Source: Actinocatenispora sp036503555 (GTDB lineage: Bacteria > Actinomycetota > Actinomycetes > Mycobacteriales > Micromonosporaceae). From it: a stretch of DNA of 64,000 nucleotides. Below the pieces are notes generated by a model. The model had not been told where the DNA came from. It saw nothing but the letters and a program-made list of their open reading frames with translations, and made no database searches. Every line of letters begins with the position of its first letter. The first letter of the stretch is position 1. The DNA lies in contig DASXWQ010000025.1 of the NCBI GenBank assembly GCA_036503555.1, positions 1 to 64,000 of the forward strand, read 5' to 3'. Both the position numbers and the translations under genes were made by a program. Positions 25,316 to 32,766 of the stretch are shown here, one piece after another.

Positions 25316-26128
25316 GTGGGGCAGGCTGCGCTCGCCGGTGTCGACCTGAGCGTCGGGTACGCCGGCACACCGGTGCTGACCGACGTCAGCCTCGGCCTCG
25401 CGCCGGGCACCGTCACCGTCCTCGTCGGGCCGAACGGCTGCGGCAAGTCCACCCTGCTGCGTACGCTCGCCGGCCTGCTCGCACCGATCGCCGGCACCGT
25501 GCGGGTCGGCGGCGACCCGCTGTCCCGGCTGCACCGGCGGGAGCTGGCGCGGCGGCTGGCGTTCCTGCCGCAGTCGCCGCTCGTACCGGCCGGCGTCGCC
25601 GTGCGCGACCTGGTCCGGCACGGTCGGTACGCGCACCGCGGCGCGCTCGCCCGGCACACCGCCGAGGACCGCGCCGCGGTCGACTGGGCGATCGGGGTGA
25701 CGACCGCGGCCGAGCTGGCCGACCGGCGCATCGACGAGCTGTCCGGCGGCGAGCGGCAGCGCGCCTGGCTCGCCACCGTCCTCGCCCAGCAGGCCGGTGT
25801 GCTGCTGCTCGACGAGCCGACGACGTACCTGGACCTGCGGCACCAGCTCGACGTCCTGGAGGTCGTACGCGGGCTGGCGCGCGACCACGGCATCGCGTGC
25901 GGCCTGGTGCTGCACGACCTCGGCCAGGCCGCCGCGTACGCCGACCACGCGGTGATGCTGGCCGACGGTGCCGTCGTCGCCGCCGGTACGTCCGACGAGG
26001 TGTTCACCGCCGCGCACGTCCGCCGCGCGTTCGGGCTCGACGTCGAGGTCGTCCGGGACGCGGTGACCGGCCATCTGGCCCTGTTCCCCCGGCTGGCCGC
26101 ACCGGCCACACCGTCCACTGTGGACTGA
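25316..26128 (+). CDS. Siderophore ABC transporter ATP-binding protein
   Basis: FepC/FhuC-type ATPase of 270 residues that powers uptake of an iron-siderophore. Walker A is GPNGCGKST near residue 37, the Q-loop is FLPQSP, the signature is ELSGGERQRAWLA near 142, Walker B is VLLLDEPTTYLDLRHQ, and the switch His is in VLHDLGQA. GTG 25316 has GGGGAGG 5 bases upstream and is preferred to an earlier in-frame GTG at 25295. First gene of an iron-box-controlled operon with a binding lipoprotein (18-base gap) and a fused permease. A TCCACWGTGGA palindrome spans its last codons. Confidence 0.92.
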   Translation: MGQAALAGVDLSVGYAGTPVLTDVSLGLAPGTVTVLVGPNGCGKSTLLRTLAGLLAPIAGTVRVGGDPLSRLHRRELARRLAFLPQSPLVPAGVAVRDLVRHGRYAHRGALARHTAEDRAAVDWAIGVTTAAELADRRIDELSGGERQRAWLATVLAQQAGVLLLDEPTTYLDLRHQLDVLEVVRGLARDHGIACGLVLHDLGQAAAYADHAVMLADGAVVAAGTSDEVFTAAHVRRAFGLDVEVVRDAVTGHLALFPRLAAPATPSTVD

Positions 26129-26146
26129 CACCCCCCAAGGAGCGCG

Positions 26147-27124
26147 ATGCGCAAGACCGTTCTCGGCGTCCTCGTGGCCGCCGTCCTCGCCCTGGGCGCC
26201 TGCTCGTCCGGTACCGCCGGTGACGCCGGCGGCTCGACCGCCGGCGGCGGCACGGGCGGCAAGGTCTCCGTCACCGACTCCACCGGAACGGTGACGCTGC
26301 CGACGACCGCGACGAAGGTCGTCTCGCTCGAATGGGCGTACACCGAGGACCTGCTGACGCTGGGAGTCACGCCGGCCGGCGTCGCCGACCGCGGCACGTA
26401 CGGCGACTGGGTGGGCGCCGGGCCGCGGCTGTCGTCGAGCGTGCCGGACGTCGGTACCCGGGCGCAGCCGAGCCTGGAGAAGATCAAGGCGCTCGATCCG
26501 GACCTGATCATCGCGGAGAAGAGCCGGTCCACCGCGAACCTGGCGCAGCTCAAGGAGATCGCGCCGGTCCTGCTGTTCGACGCGTACACGCCGAACACGA
26601 AGCTGGTCGACACCGCGAACACCAACATGGTGCAGATCGGCACCGCGGTCGGCAAGCAGGGCAAGGCGAAGCAGCTCGTCGGCACGTACCGGAAGAAGGT
26701 CGCGGCGGCAAAGGCCCGGCTGGCCAAGGCCGGCAAGGCGGGTACGAAGATCACGCTGTTGCAGGGCTTCAGCGTCGACGGCCAGCCGAACATCCGCGCG
26801 TACACCGACCACGCGCAGGCGGTGCAGGTGCTCACCTCGATCGGGCTGGCGAACGCCTGGCACGGCAAGGACTCCGACCCGTCCGGCTTCACCTCGACCG
26901 GCGTCGAGGGCCTCACCCCCGTCTCCGACTCGACCGTCCTCTACGTCGCGCTCAAGTCCGACAACCCCTTCACCGGCACCCTGGCGAAGAACGCGACCTG
27001 GCAGAACCTCGGCTTCGTCAAGGCGAAGAAGCTGCACGCGGTCGACCCGGCGACCTGGTTCTGGGGCGGCCCGGCCTCCAACGGGATGCTGATCGACCAG
27101 GCCGTCACCGCACTCGGCGCCTGA
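26147..27124 (+). CDS. Iron-siderophore-binding lipoprotein
   Basis: Periplasmic-binding-type (FecB/TroA fold) lipoprotein of 325 residues. The signal peptide ends in the lipobox LGAC with Cys19 as the lipidated residue, then a Gly/Ser/Thr-rich spacer. The ligand domain begins SVTDSTGTVTLPTTATKVVSLEWAYTEDLLTLGVTPAGVAD, the class III binding-protein pattern, linked by a long helix (KKVAAAKARLAKAG) to the second lobe. It anchors at the outer face of the membrane and delivers ferric siderophore to the permease encoded next. Confidence 0.92.
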   Translation: MRKTVLGVLVAAVLALGACSSGTAGDAGGSTAGGGTGGKVSVTDSTGTVTLPTTATKVVSLEWAYTEDLLTLGVTPAGVADRGTYGDWVGAGPRLSSSVPDVGTRAQPSLEKIKALDPDLIIAEKSRSTANLAQLKEIAPVLLFDAYTPNTKLVDTANTNMVQIGTAVGKQGKAKQLVGTYRKKVAAAKARLAKAGKAGTKITLLQGFSVDGQPNIRAYTDHAQAVQVLTSIGLANAWHGKDSDPSGFTSTGVEGLTPVSDSTVLYVALKSDNPFTGTLAKNATWQNLGFVKAKKLHAVDPATWFWGGPASNGMLIDQAVTALGA

Positions 27125-27126
27125 CC

Positions 27127-29229
27127 GTGTCCCGCACCGGCCAGGCCACCGCGCCCGCCGCCACGATGTCCACAGTGGAGCGTCCGGTTCGCCGGCCGTA
27201 CCGGGGGATCGCGGTGGCGGCGGTCGGCGTGGTGCTGCTGGTCGGCCTCGCGGTCGTCCACATCGGACAGGGCAGCGCCGGCATCGGCCTGTCGCGGCTG
27301 CTGTCGGTGCTGTTCGGGCACGCCGACCCGGACGCCCTGGCCGTACTCACCGGGTCGCGGCTGCCGCGGCTGACGGCCGGGCTGGTCACCGGGGTCGCGC
27401 TCGGCCTGTCCGGCGCGCTGATCCAGGGCGCCACCCGCAACCCGCTGGCCGCGCCGGACACGCTCGGGGTCAACGCCGGCGGCTACCTGGCCGTCTCGCT
27501 GTGCACGGTGTCCGGCATCCAGCTCGGCGTACTCCCGTCGGCGGCGGTGGCGTTCGCCGGCGGCCTCGCCGCGGCCGGTCTCGTCCAACTGCTCGTGTCG
27601 GGCGGGACGATGGCGCCGGGCCGGATCCTGTTGGCGGGTACGGCGATCGCAATGGCCGGCAGCTCCGCCGCCACCGTCGTCCTCATCCTCAACGCGCAGC
27701 GCGCACAGGGACTCTTCTTCTGGGGCAACGGATCCCTGCTCGAAACGGGACTGACCCGGCCGCTGCTGCTCGGCCTCGTCGTGGCCTGCGGCGCGCTGCT
27801 CGCGCCGCTGCTGGCCCGGCCCCTGGACCTGCTCGCGCTCGGCGACGACACCGCCGAGTCGATGGGGCTGCGGGTGGGCCGGATCCGGCTGTTCGCGTTC
27901 GCCCTCGCCGTGCTCTTCTCCGCCGCGTCGGTGGCCCTGACCGGACCGATCGGCTTCGTCGGCCTGGTCGCCCCGGTCGTCGTCCGCCTCTTCGGCGTAC
28001 GCCGGCACGCGGCGCTGTTGCCGCTCGCCGCCCTGTACGGCGCGGTCTTCGTGCTCGGCGCCGACGTCGTCGCGCGCGCCCTGCTCTCCGCGTCCGGTAC
28101 CGGCGACTACGAGATCCCGGCCGGCGTGGTCACCGCGCTCGTCGGCGGCCCGGTCTTCGTGTACCTGGCGCGCCGGGTACCGACCGGCGACGCCGACACG
28201 GGCGCCGCGGTCACCGTGTCCGCGCCGGCCTCGCGCCGCCGGTACGCGATGGTCGTGGCGGTCGGGCTGGTCGTCCTCGCCGGCGTCGTGCTGGTCGCGC
28301 TGGGCCTGGGTGACGTGCACCTCGGGGTGGGGCAACTGGTCCGGGCCGTGTTCGGGCAGGCGGACCAGCTGGCGAACGGGATCGTGGCGTTCCGTACGCC
28401 GCGGATCGTGGCGGCGCTCGCGGCCGGCGCGTGCCTGGCCGGCGCCGGCGTCGCCATCCAGTCCGTGGTACGCAACCCGCTCGCCGAGCCGAGCCTGCTG
28501 GGTGTCACCGGCGGCTCGTCGATCGGTGCGGTCGCGCTGATCACGCTGCTGCCGACGGCGCCGCGCTGGGGGATCCCGGCCGCGGCACTGGTCGGCGGCG
28601 TACTCGCGCTCGGCCTCGTCATGCTGCTCGCCACCCGTACGAGGCCCGGCGCACTCGACCCGACCCGCGTGGTCTTGGTGGGCATCGGGCTGGCCGCGGC
28701 GACGGCGGCGCTGGTGCAGGTGCTGTCGCTCCGCGCGCAGCTGCAACTGGCGGCGGCGTTGACCTGGCTCGCCGGCTCGACGTACGCCCGGTCGGCCGGT
28801 GACCTGTCCTGGTTCGTACTCCCGGCCGCGGTGCTCGTCGTCCTCGTCCTGGTGTCCCGGACGCTCGACCTGCTCGGCCTCGGCGACGACCTGCCGCGGT
28901 CGCTGGGCCTGCCGGTCGGGCGTACCCGGCTGCTGGTGCTGGCGGCCGGCGCGGTGCTGGCCGCCGGTACGGCGGCGGTGGTGGGGACGGTCGGGTTCGT
29001 GGGGCTGGTCGCGCCGCACCTGGCGCGGCGGATCGTGGGACCGGCGCACCGCCGGTTGCTGCCGGTCGCGGCGCTGCTGGGCGCGATCCTGGTGGTCGTC
29101 GCGGACGCGCTGGGCCGCTGGGTGCTCGCGCCGAACGAGATCCCCGTCGGCATCGTGACCGCCCTGGTGGGCGCGCCGTACCTGATCTGGTTGCTGCGGC
29201 GGCAGAAGGTCCGCACCGACGGAGCGTGA
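27127..29229 (+). CDS. Fused FecCD-type siderophore permease (FhuB-like)
   Basis: A 700-residue protein containing two tandem FecCD permease halves, about residues 15-345 and 360-695, each with roughly ten helices. Each half has the RLPR/RTPR entry (GSRLPRLTAGLVTGVALGLSGALIQGATRNPLAAPDTLG; FRTPRIVAALAAGACLAGAGVAIQSVVRNPLAEPSLLG) and the GPIGFVGLVAP/GTVGFVGLVAPH segment that contacts the ATPase. Fusion of both halves as in E. coli FhuB means that a single polypeptide forms the channel. GTG 27127 lies 5 bases after the lipoprotein stop; the frame is artefactually open upstream. Operon of an iron-regulated importer. Confidence 0.92.
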   Translation: MSRTGQATAPAATMSTVERPVRRPYRGIAVAAVGVVLLVGLAVVHIGQGSAGIGLSRLLSVLFGHADPDALAVLTGSRLPRLTAGLVTGVALGLSGALIQGATRNPLAAPDTLGVNAGGYLAVSLCTVSGIQLGVLPSAAVAFAGGLAAAGLVQLLVSGGTMAPGRILLAGTAIAMAGSSAATVVLILNAQRAQGLFFWGNGSLLETGLTRPLLLGLVVACGALLAPLLARPLDLLALGDDTAESMGLRVGRIRLFAFALAVLFSAASVALTGPIGFVGLVAPVVVRLFGVRRHAALLPLAALYGAVFVLGADVVARALLSASGTGDYEIPAGVVTALVGGPVFVYLARRVPTGDADTGAAVTVSAPASRRRYAMVVAVGLVVLAGVVLVALGLGDVHLGVGQLVRAVFGQADQLANGIVAFRTPRIVAALAAGACLAGAGVAIQSVVRNPLAEPSLLGVTGGSSIGAVALITLLPTAPRWGIPAAALVGGVLALGLVMLLATRTRPGALDPTRVVLVGIGLAAATAALVQVLSLRAQLQLAAALTWLAGSTYARSAGDLSWFVLPAAVLVVLVLVSRTLDLLGLGDDLPRSLGLPVGRTRLLVLAAGAVLAAGTAAVVGTVGFVGLVAPHLARRIVGPAHRRLLPVAALLGAILVVVADALGRWVLAPNEIPVGIVTALVGAPYLIWLLRRQKVRTDGA

Positions 29230-29284
29230 CGGCCACGTCGCGAACCAGATCACAGGATCCGCGATGATCACTCTCGGAAAACCT

Positions 29285-29303
29285 CGGCTAGGCTAGCCTA
29301 AGT
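29285..29303. promoter_or_regulatory. Iron box before the ferric reductase gene
   Basis: A perfect 12-bp palindrome TAGGCTAGCCTA (29289-29300) forms the centre of an IdeR/DmdR-type 19-bp site, about 30 bases upstream of the FhuF-type gene. It shows a second iron-repressed promoter, separate from that of the importer operon. Confidence 0.85.
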
Positions 29304-29329
29304 TCTGGACGACGCGAGGGGGTGGACCG

Positions 29330-30112
29330 GTGACGCTGGCGGTGACGTCCGCGCTGGTCCGCCCGCTCGACCCGATCGTCGCGGCGGTCTCGGCCGTACG
29401 CGGGAGCGCCGACACGTTCGGCATCGCCGACGGGCTCGTCGTCCCCGACCCCGCGGACGGCTGGACGCCCGCCACCGAGCTGGTCGACGGCACCGCGATC
29501 CCCGACCTGCTGGCCGTACCGACGCGGATCTGGGGCGCGCAGCCGCACGCCGCGGCCACCCTGGCGTACAAGCAGTACACGTACTGGTTGACGATGCCGG
29601 CCGTGCTCGGCTGGGCAGTCGCCAACCGGGTGCCGCTGCTGTCCGCCGACAACGTCGCGGTACGCCTCGGCGAGGAGTCGCCGTACGTGACGATCGGGAT
29701 GCTGCAGCCCACCGTCGCCGTCCTGCCCGACGATCCGGCCGCCGGCCACCCCGACGCGCTCGTCGTCGACACGCCGGCCGAACTGCTCGGCGTACTCAAG
29801 GACACGCTGCTCGACCGGCACGTCTCGCCGCTCGTCGCGGCGACCCGCGAACACGTCCGGGTCGGCGCGCACACCCTCTACGGGCAGCTCGCCGCGGCCG
29901 TCGCGTACGTGCTGTCCGGCGCCGCCGAACACGGCCCGTACGCTCCGGTGCCGGCCGCCGACACCGTCCTCGACGCGCTCGGCCTCAGCGGCCTCGCCGC
30001 GCTCTGCCACACCGACGGGGAGCTCCAGGTCCGCCGCAAGACCTGCTGCCTGGCCTTCGTCGTACCCGGACTCGACGGCCGGCTCTGCCCGGACTGCTGC
30101 GTCCGCCGCTGA
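29330..30112 (+). CDS. FhuF-type ferric siderophore reductase (2Fe-2S)
   Basis: A 260-residue protein whose C-terminus RRKTCCLAFVVPGLDGRLCPDCCVRR has the paired-cysteine CC-x12-CxxC cluster of FhuF-like reductases, which bind a 2Fe-2S centre and release iron from imported siderophores by reduction in the cytoplasm. The body has the AATLAYKQYTYWLTMPAVLGWAVANRVPLLSADNV segment common to the family. GTG 29330 follows GAGGGGG. Its own iron box and its place directly after the importer fit iron-starvation induction. Confidence 0.88.
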   Translation: MTLAVTSALVRPLDPIVAAVSAVRGSADTFGIADGLVVPDPADGWTPATELVDGTAIPDLLAVPTRIWGAQPHAAATLAYKQYTYWLTMPAVLGWAVANRVPLLSADNVAVRLGEESPYVTIGMLQPTVAVLPDDPAAGHPDALVVDTPAELLGVLKDTLLDRHVSPLVAATREHVRVGAHTLYGQLAAAVAYVLSGAAEHGPYAPVPAADTVLDALGLSGLAALCHTDGELQVRRKTCCLAFVVPGLDGRLCPDCCVRR

Positions 30113-30164
30113 CCCACCGCGCCGTCCGGCGGCTGGCCGGTGCGCCGTCCCGCCGCGGAACTCG

Positions 30165-31022
30165 TCAGGCGCCGCGGACGAGACGCAGGCCGCGGCGCTG
30201 TTCCTCCGCGACGAGGTGGGCGATGCGCTCCGCGGTACCCGTGCCGGCCACCGGCGTGTGCAGCAGCAGGGACAGGTCGGCCCGATCCGGCAGGCGCAGC
30301 ATCCGGCTCTCGACCCGCAGGTCGCCGCCGGCCGGGTGGCGGATCGTCTTGATCATCGGCGCGGGGGCGCGCACCTCGTGCCGCGCCCAGATCTCCGCGA
30401 ACTCGGCGCACTGCCCGGCCAGCCCGTCCACGATCTCCGCGTACCCGGTGTCGCCGTGGTGCGCGGTCATCTCGTGCCGGTACTGAGCGGCGACGAGCGG
30501 CGCGATCTCGGCCCAGTCGGCGTACCGCGACCGGTACATCGGGTCGACGAAGAAGTCGACCAGGCAGTTGCCGAGGGTGTCGCGCTCCCAGCCGAAGATC
30601 ACCCGGGCCGCGTCGTTCGCGGCGATGAGGTTCCAGTACTGGTCGACGACGTGCGCCGGGTTGGGCAGCCAGCCGTCGAGCAGCCGCACGATGTCCTCGC
30701 CGATCGGCATCGCGCCGGCCTCGCTGGGCAGCGGCGGGTTGAGGTCGGCGAGCACGTAGAGGTGGCGGCGTTCGACGTCGGACAGCCTCAGCACCCGGGC
30801 GACGGCGTCGAGCACCTGCGGCGAGACGGTGATGTCCCGGCCCTGTTCGAGCCACTGGTACCAGGAGGGGCCGACGCCGGCGAGGACGGCGACCTCCTCG
30901 CGGCGCAGCCCCGGGGTACGTCGGCGCGGGCCGGCGGGCAGTCCGGCATCGGCCGGGCTCACCGCGGCCCGGTGGGCCCTCAGGAAGTCGCTCAGCTCGG
31001 TACGGCGCACGCTGGTGGTCAC
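30165..31022 (-). CDS. XRE-family regulator with MmyB-like ligand domain
   Basis: 285 residues. N-terminal HTH_31/XRE domain with RTPGLRREEVAVLAGVGPSWYQWLEQGRDITVSPQVLDAVARVLRLSDVERRHLYVLAD (residues about 35-95), then a PAS-like MmyB domain (residues about 105-270: VVDQYWNLIAANDAARVIFGWERDTLGNCLVDFF). Proteins of this type typically repress a divergent dehydrogenase or pump gene and bind a lipid or small hydrophobic ligand. GTG 31022 gives MTTSVRRTELSDFLRAHR. Divergent from a DHA2 pump with a palindrome in the 58-base gap. Confidence 0.88.
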   Translation of the reverse strand: MTTSVRRTELSDFLRAHRAAVSPADAGLPAGPRRRTPGLRREEVAVLAGVGPSWYQWLEQGRDITVSPQVLDAVARVLRLSDVERRHLYVLADLNPPLPSEAGAMPIGEDIVRLLDGWLPNPAHVVDQYWNLIAANDAARVIFGWERDTLGNCLVDFFVDPMYRSRYADWAEIAPLVAAQYRHEMTAHHGDTGYAEIVDGLAGQCAEFAEIWARHEVRAPAPMIKTIRHPAGGDLRVESRMLRLPDRADLSLLLHTPVAGTGTAERIAHLVAEEQRRGLRLVRGA

Positions 31023-31053
31023 GCCACCAGCATAAGCGGGCTCTCCGGTCAGG

Positions 31054-31069
31054 TTCGACGCCCGTCGAA
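31054..31069. promoter_or_regulatory. Palindrome between the XRE regulator and the DHA2 pump
   Basis: TTCGACGCCCGTCGAA (6-bp arms, 4-bp spacer) lies between the two divergent starts, adjacent to the pump's start region. It is the likely site for the XRE regulator. Confidence 0.6.
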
Positions 31070-31080
31070 TGATGATGGTC

Positions 31081-32607
31081 ATGACCGATGACTCGCTCCG
31101 ATCGTCCGCGGGGACCGCGACCCGGTCGCCGCTGCTCGCCGACGACGCCCCTGCCCGCCGGCCGTTCCGTACCCCCGAGGAGCTGGGGACGGTTCCGCCC
31201 CGGCTGTCCAACCGCGCCCGGTTGGTCCTGGTGTTGCTGTGCGCGGCGCAGTTCGCGATGGCCATCGACTTCTCGATCCTCAACGTCGCGCTCCCCAGCC
31301 TCGGTACCGACCTGGGGCTGGGCCAGGCGAACCTGCAGTGGGCGGTGACCGCGTTCGCGCTGCCGTCGGGCGGGTTCCTGTTGCTGGCGGGCCGGCTGGG
31401 TGACCTGCTCGGCCGGCGCCGGATGTTCCTGGTCGGGCTGGGCCTGTTCACGGCGGCGTCGCTGGTGGCGACGCTCGCGGCCGGGCCGGCGATGTTCCTC
31501 GGCGCCCGCGCGGTGCAGGGGCTTGGTGCGGCGATCACCGTACCGACGGCGATGGCGCTGCTGACCACGATGTTCCCGGAGGGCCCGGCGCGGAACCGGG
31601 CGTTGGGCATCTCCGGGATGGTGCTGTCGCTCGGGTTCACGCTCGGCATGATGGCGGGCGGCGTGCTCACCTCGTCGCTGGGCTGGCGCTCGACGATGGC
31701 GCTGAACGTGGTGATGGCCGTACCGGTGCTGATCGCCGCGCCGCTGCTGCTGCGCGAGAGCCGACCCGACCACCGGCCGAAGCTCGACGTACCGGGCGCG
31801 GTGACGGTCACCGGTGGCCTGCTGGCCCTGATCTACGCGCTGTCCACGGCGGCCGAGTCGAGCTGGACCCGCCCGTCGGTACTCGTCGCGTTGGTCGTGG
31901 CGGTGCTGCTGCTCGGCGCGTTCGTGGTGATCGAGCAGCGGACGGCGCAACCGCTGGTGTCGCTGGGCGTGCTGCGGCGGCGGACGGTGGCGTGGGGCAA
32001 CCTTGGCGGTCTCGTCACGTTCGCGATGGCGAGTTCGGCGACGTTCCTGCTCACGCTGTACATGCAGGAGGTCAGGCACCTGTCGGCGCTGGAGTCGGGT
32101 CTGGTCTTCGGGGTGACCGGGATGGGCGCGGCGGTGACGGGCCTGGTCGCGTCCCGGCTGATCAACCGGTTCGGCAACCGGGCGGTACTCGTCGGCGGGC
32201 TCACCGCGCAGGGCGTGACGACGGCGGTGCTGCTGGCGACCGGCGCGTCCGGCGGTGTCTGGCTGATCCTGGTGTTCTGCACGATCGCGTTCGGCGGGCA
32301 CATGGCCGCGGTCGTGTCGTACGGGGTGACGGCGACGTCCGGGCTGTCGAACCGGGAGCAGGGCCTCGCGACGGGGCTGCTCACCACGGCGCAGCAGGTC
32401 GGCCTCACCGTCGGCATCCCGGTGATGTCCGCGCTGTACGCCGGGCACGCCGCCACGCTGCGCGCCGCCGGTACGGACCGGGCGCACGCGATGATGGGCG
32501 GCATCCACCTCGGCCTCGGGGTGAACGCGGGGATCGCGCTGGCCGCCGCCGTACTCATCGCGCTGGTTCTGCGCCGCGCCGGCACGGACCGCGCCGGAGT
32601 CCGCTGA
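31081..32607 (+). CDS. DHA2-family MFS efflux pump
   Basis: 508 residues with about 14 helices. QFAMAIDFSILNVALPSLGTDLGL is the DHA2 first helix (D residue in TM1), AGRLGDLLGRRRMFL is motif A, and GFTLGMMAGGVLTSSLGWR is motif C. Likely drug:proton antiport out of the cell. ATG 31081 (MTDDSLRSS) was chosen; three further in-frame ATG codons from 31069 overlap the palindromic operator. The divergent XRE regulator probably controls it. A strong terminator follows 36 bases after the stop. Confidence 0.9.
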   Translation: MTDDSLRSSAGTATRSPLLADDAPARRPFRTPEELGTVPPRLSNRARLVLVLLCAAQFAMAIDFSILNVALPSLGTDLGLGQANLQWAVTAFALPSGGFLLLAGRLGDLLGRRRMFLVGLGLFTAASLVATLAAGPAMFLGARAVQGLGAAITVPTAMALLTTMFPEGPARNRALGISGMVLSLGFTLGMMAGGVLTSSLGWRSTMALNVVMAVPVLIAAPLLLRESRPDHRPKLDVPGAVTVTGGLLALIYALSTAAESSWTRPSVLVALVVAVLLLGAFVVIEQRTAQPLVSLGVLRRRTVAWGNLGGLVTFAMASSATFLLTLYMQEVRHLSALESGLVFGVTGMGAAVTGLVASRLINRFGNRAVLVGGLTAQGVTTAVLLATGASGGVWLILVFCTIAFGGHMAAVVSYGVTATSGLSNREQGLATGLLTTAQQVGLTVGIPVMSALYAGHAATLRAAGTDRAHAMMGGIHLGLGVNAGIALAAAVLIALVLRRAGTDRAGVR

Positions 32608-32643
32608 CATACCGCAGTGGCCCGCTGACGCAGAGGCCCCGAT

Positions 32644-32685
32644 CCGCCGCCCGCCCGGCCACCTCGCCGGGCGGGCGGCGGTTTT
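32644..32685 (+). terminator. Strong intrinsic terminator
   Basis: A perfect 16-bp stem (32644-32659 with 32666-32681) and 6-nt loop are followed by TTTT at 32682-32685. It ends the pump transcript; its T tract is part of the next operon's palindromic operator. Confidence 0.95.
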
Positions 32686-32697
32686 GCAATGCAGAAC
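32681..32697. promoter_or_regulatory. 17-bp palindrome, candidate IclR operator of the amino-sugar-acid operon
   Basis: The sequence follows GTTyTGCAwTGCArAAC, a palindrome of the length and TGCA-core style of IclR-family sites. It is 13 bases upstream of a candidate -35. An IclR gene is the second gene of the operon. Confidence 0.65.
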
Positions 32698-32709
32698 TCT
32701 GTGTCAAAC

Positions 32710-32737
32710 TTGTCGCGGATCGGGCTGGAGATACCTA
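32710..32737 (+). promoter_or_regulatory. Candidate promoter of the 32.8-38.5 kb operon
   Basis: TTGTCG (32710-32715) and TACCTA (32732-32737) with a 16-bp spacer predict a transcript start near 32744, just before the AGGAGGAGG ribosome site. This argues against the upstream ATG at 32689 as start of the first gene. Confidence 0.45.
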
Positions 32738-32766
32738 ACGTCGTGCAGGAGGAGGTGGCCCGCGGC

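Noticed and set aside
26332..29229. A 965-codon frame covering binding protein and permease
   Set aside because: The first 265 codons are out of frame within the lipoprotein gene; the permease starts at GTG 27127.
25216..29271. Long antisense frames opposite the siderophore operon
   Set aside because: They have low-complexity Arg/Gly/Asp composition typical of the antisense of GC-rich genes and no ribosome sites.
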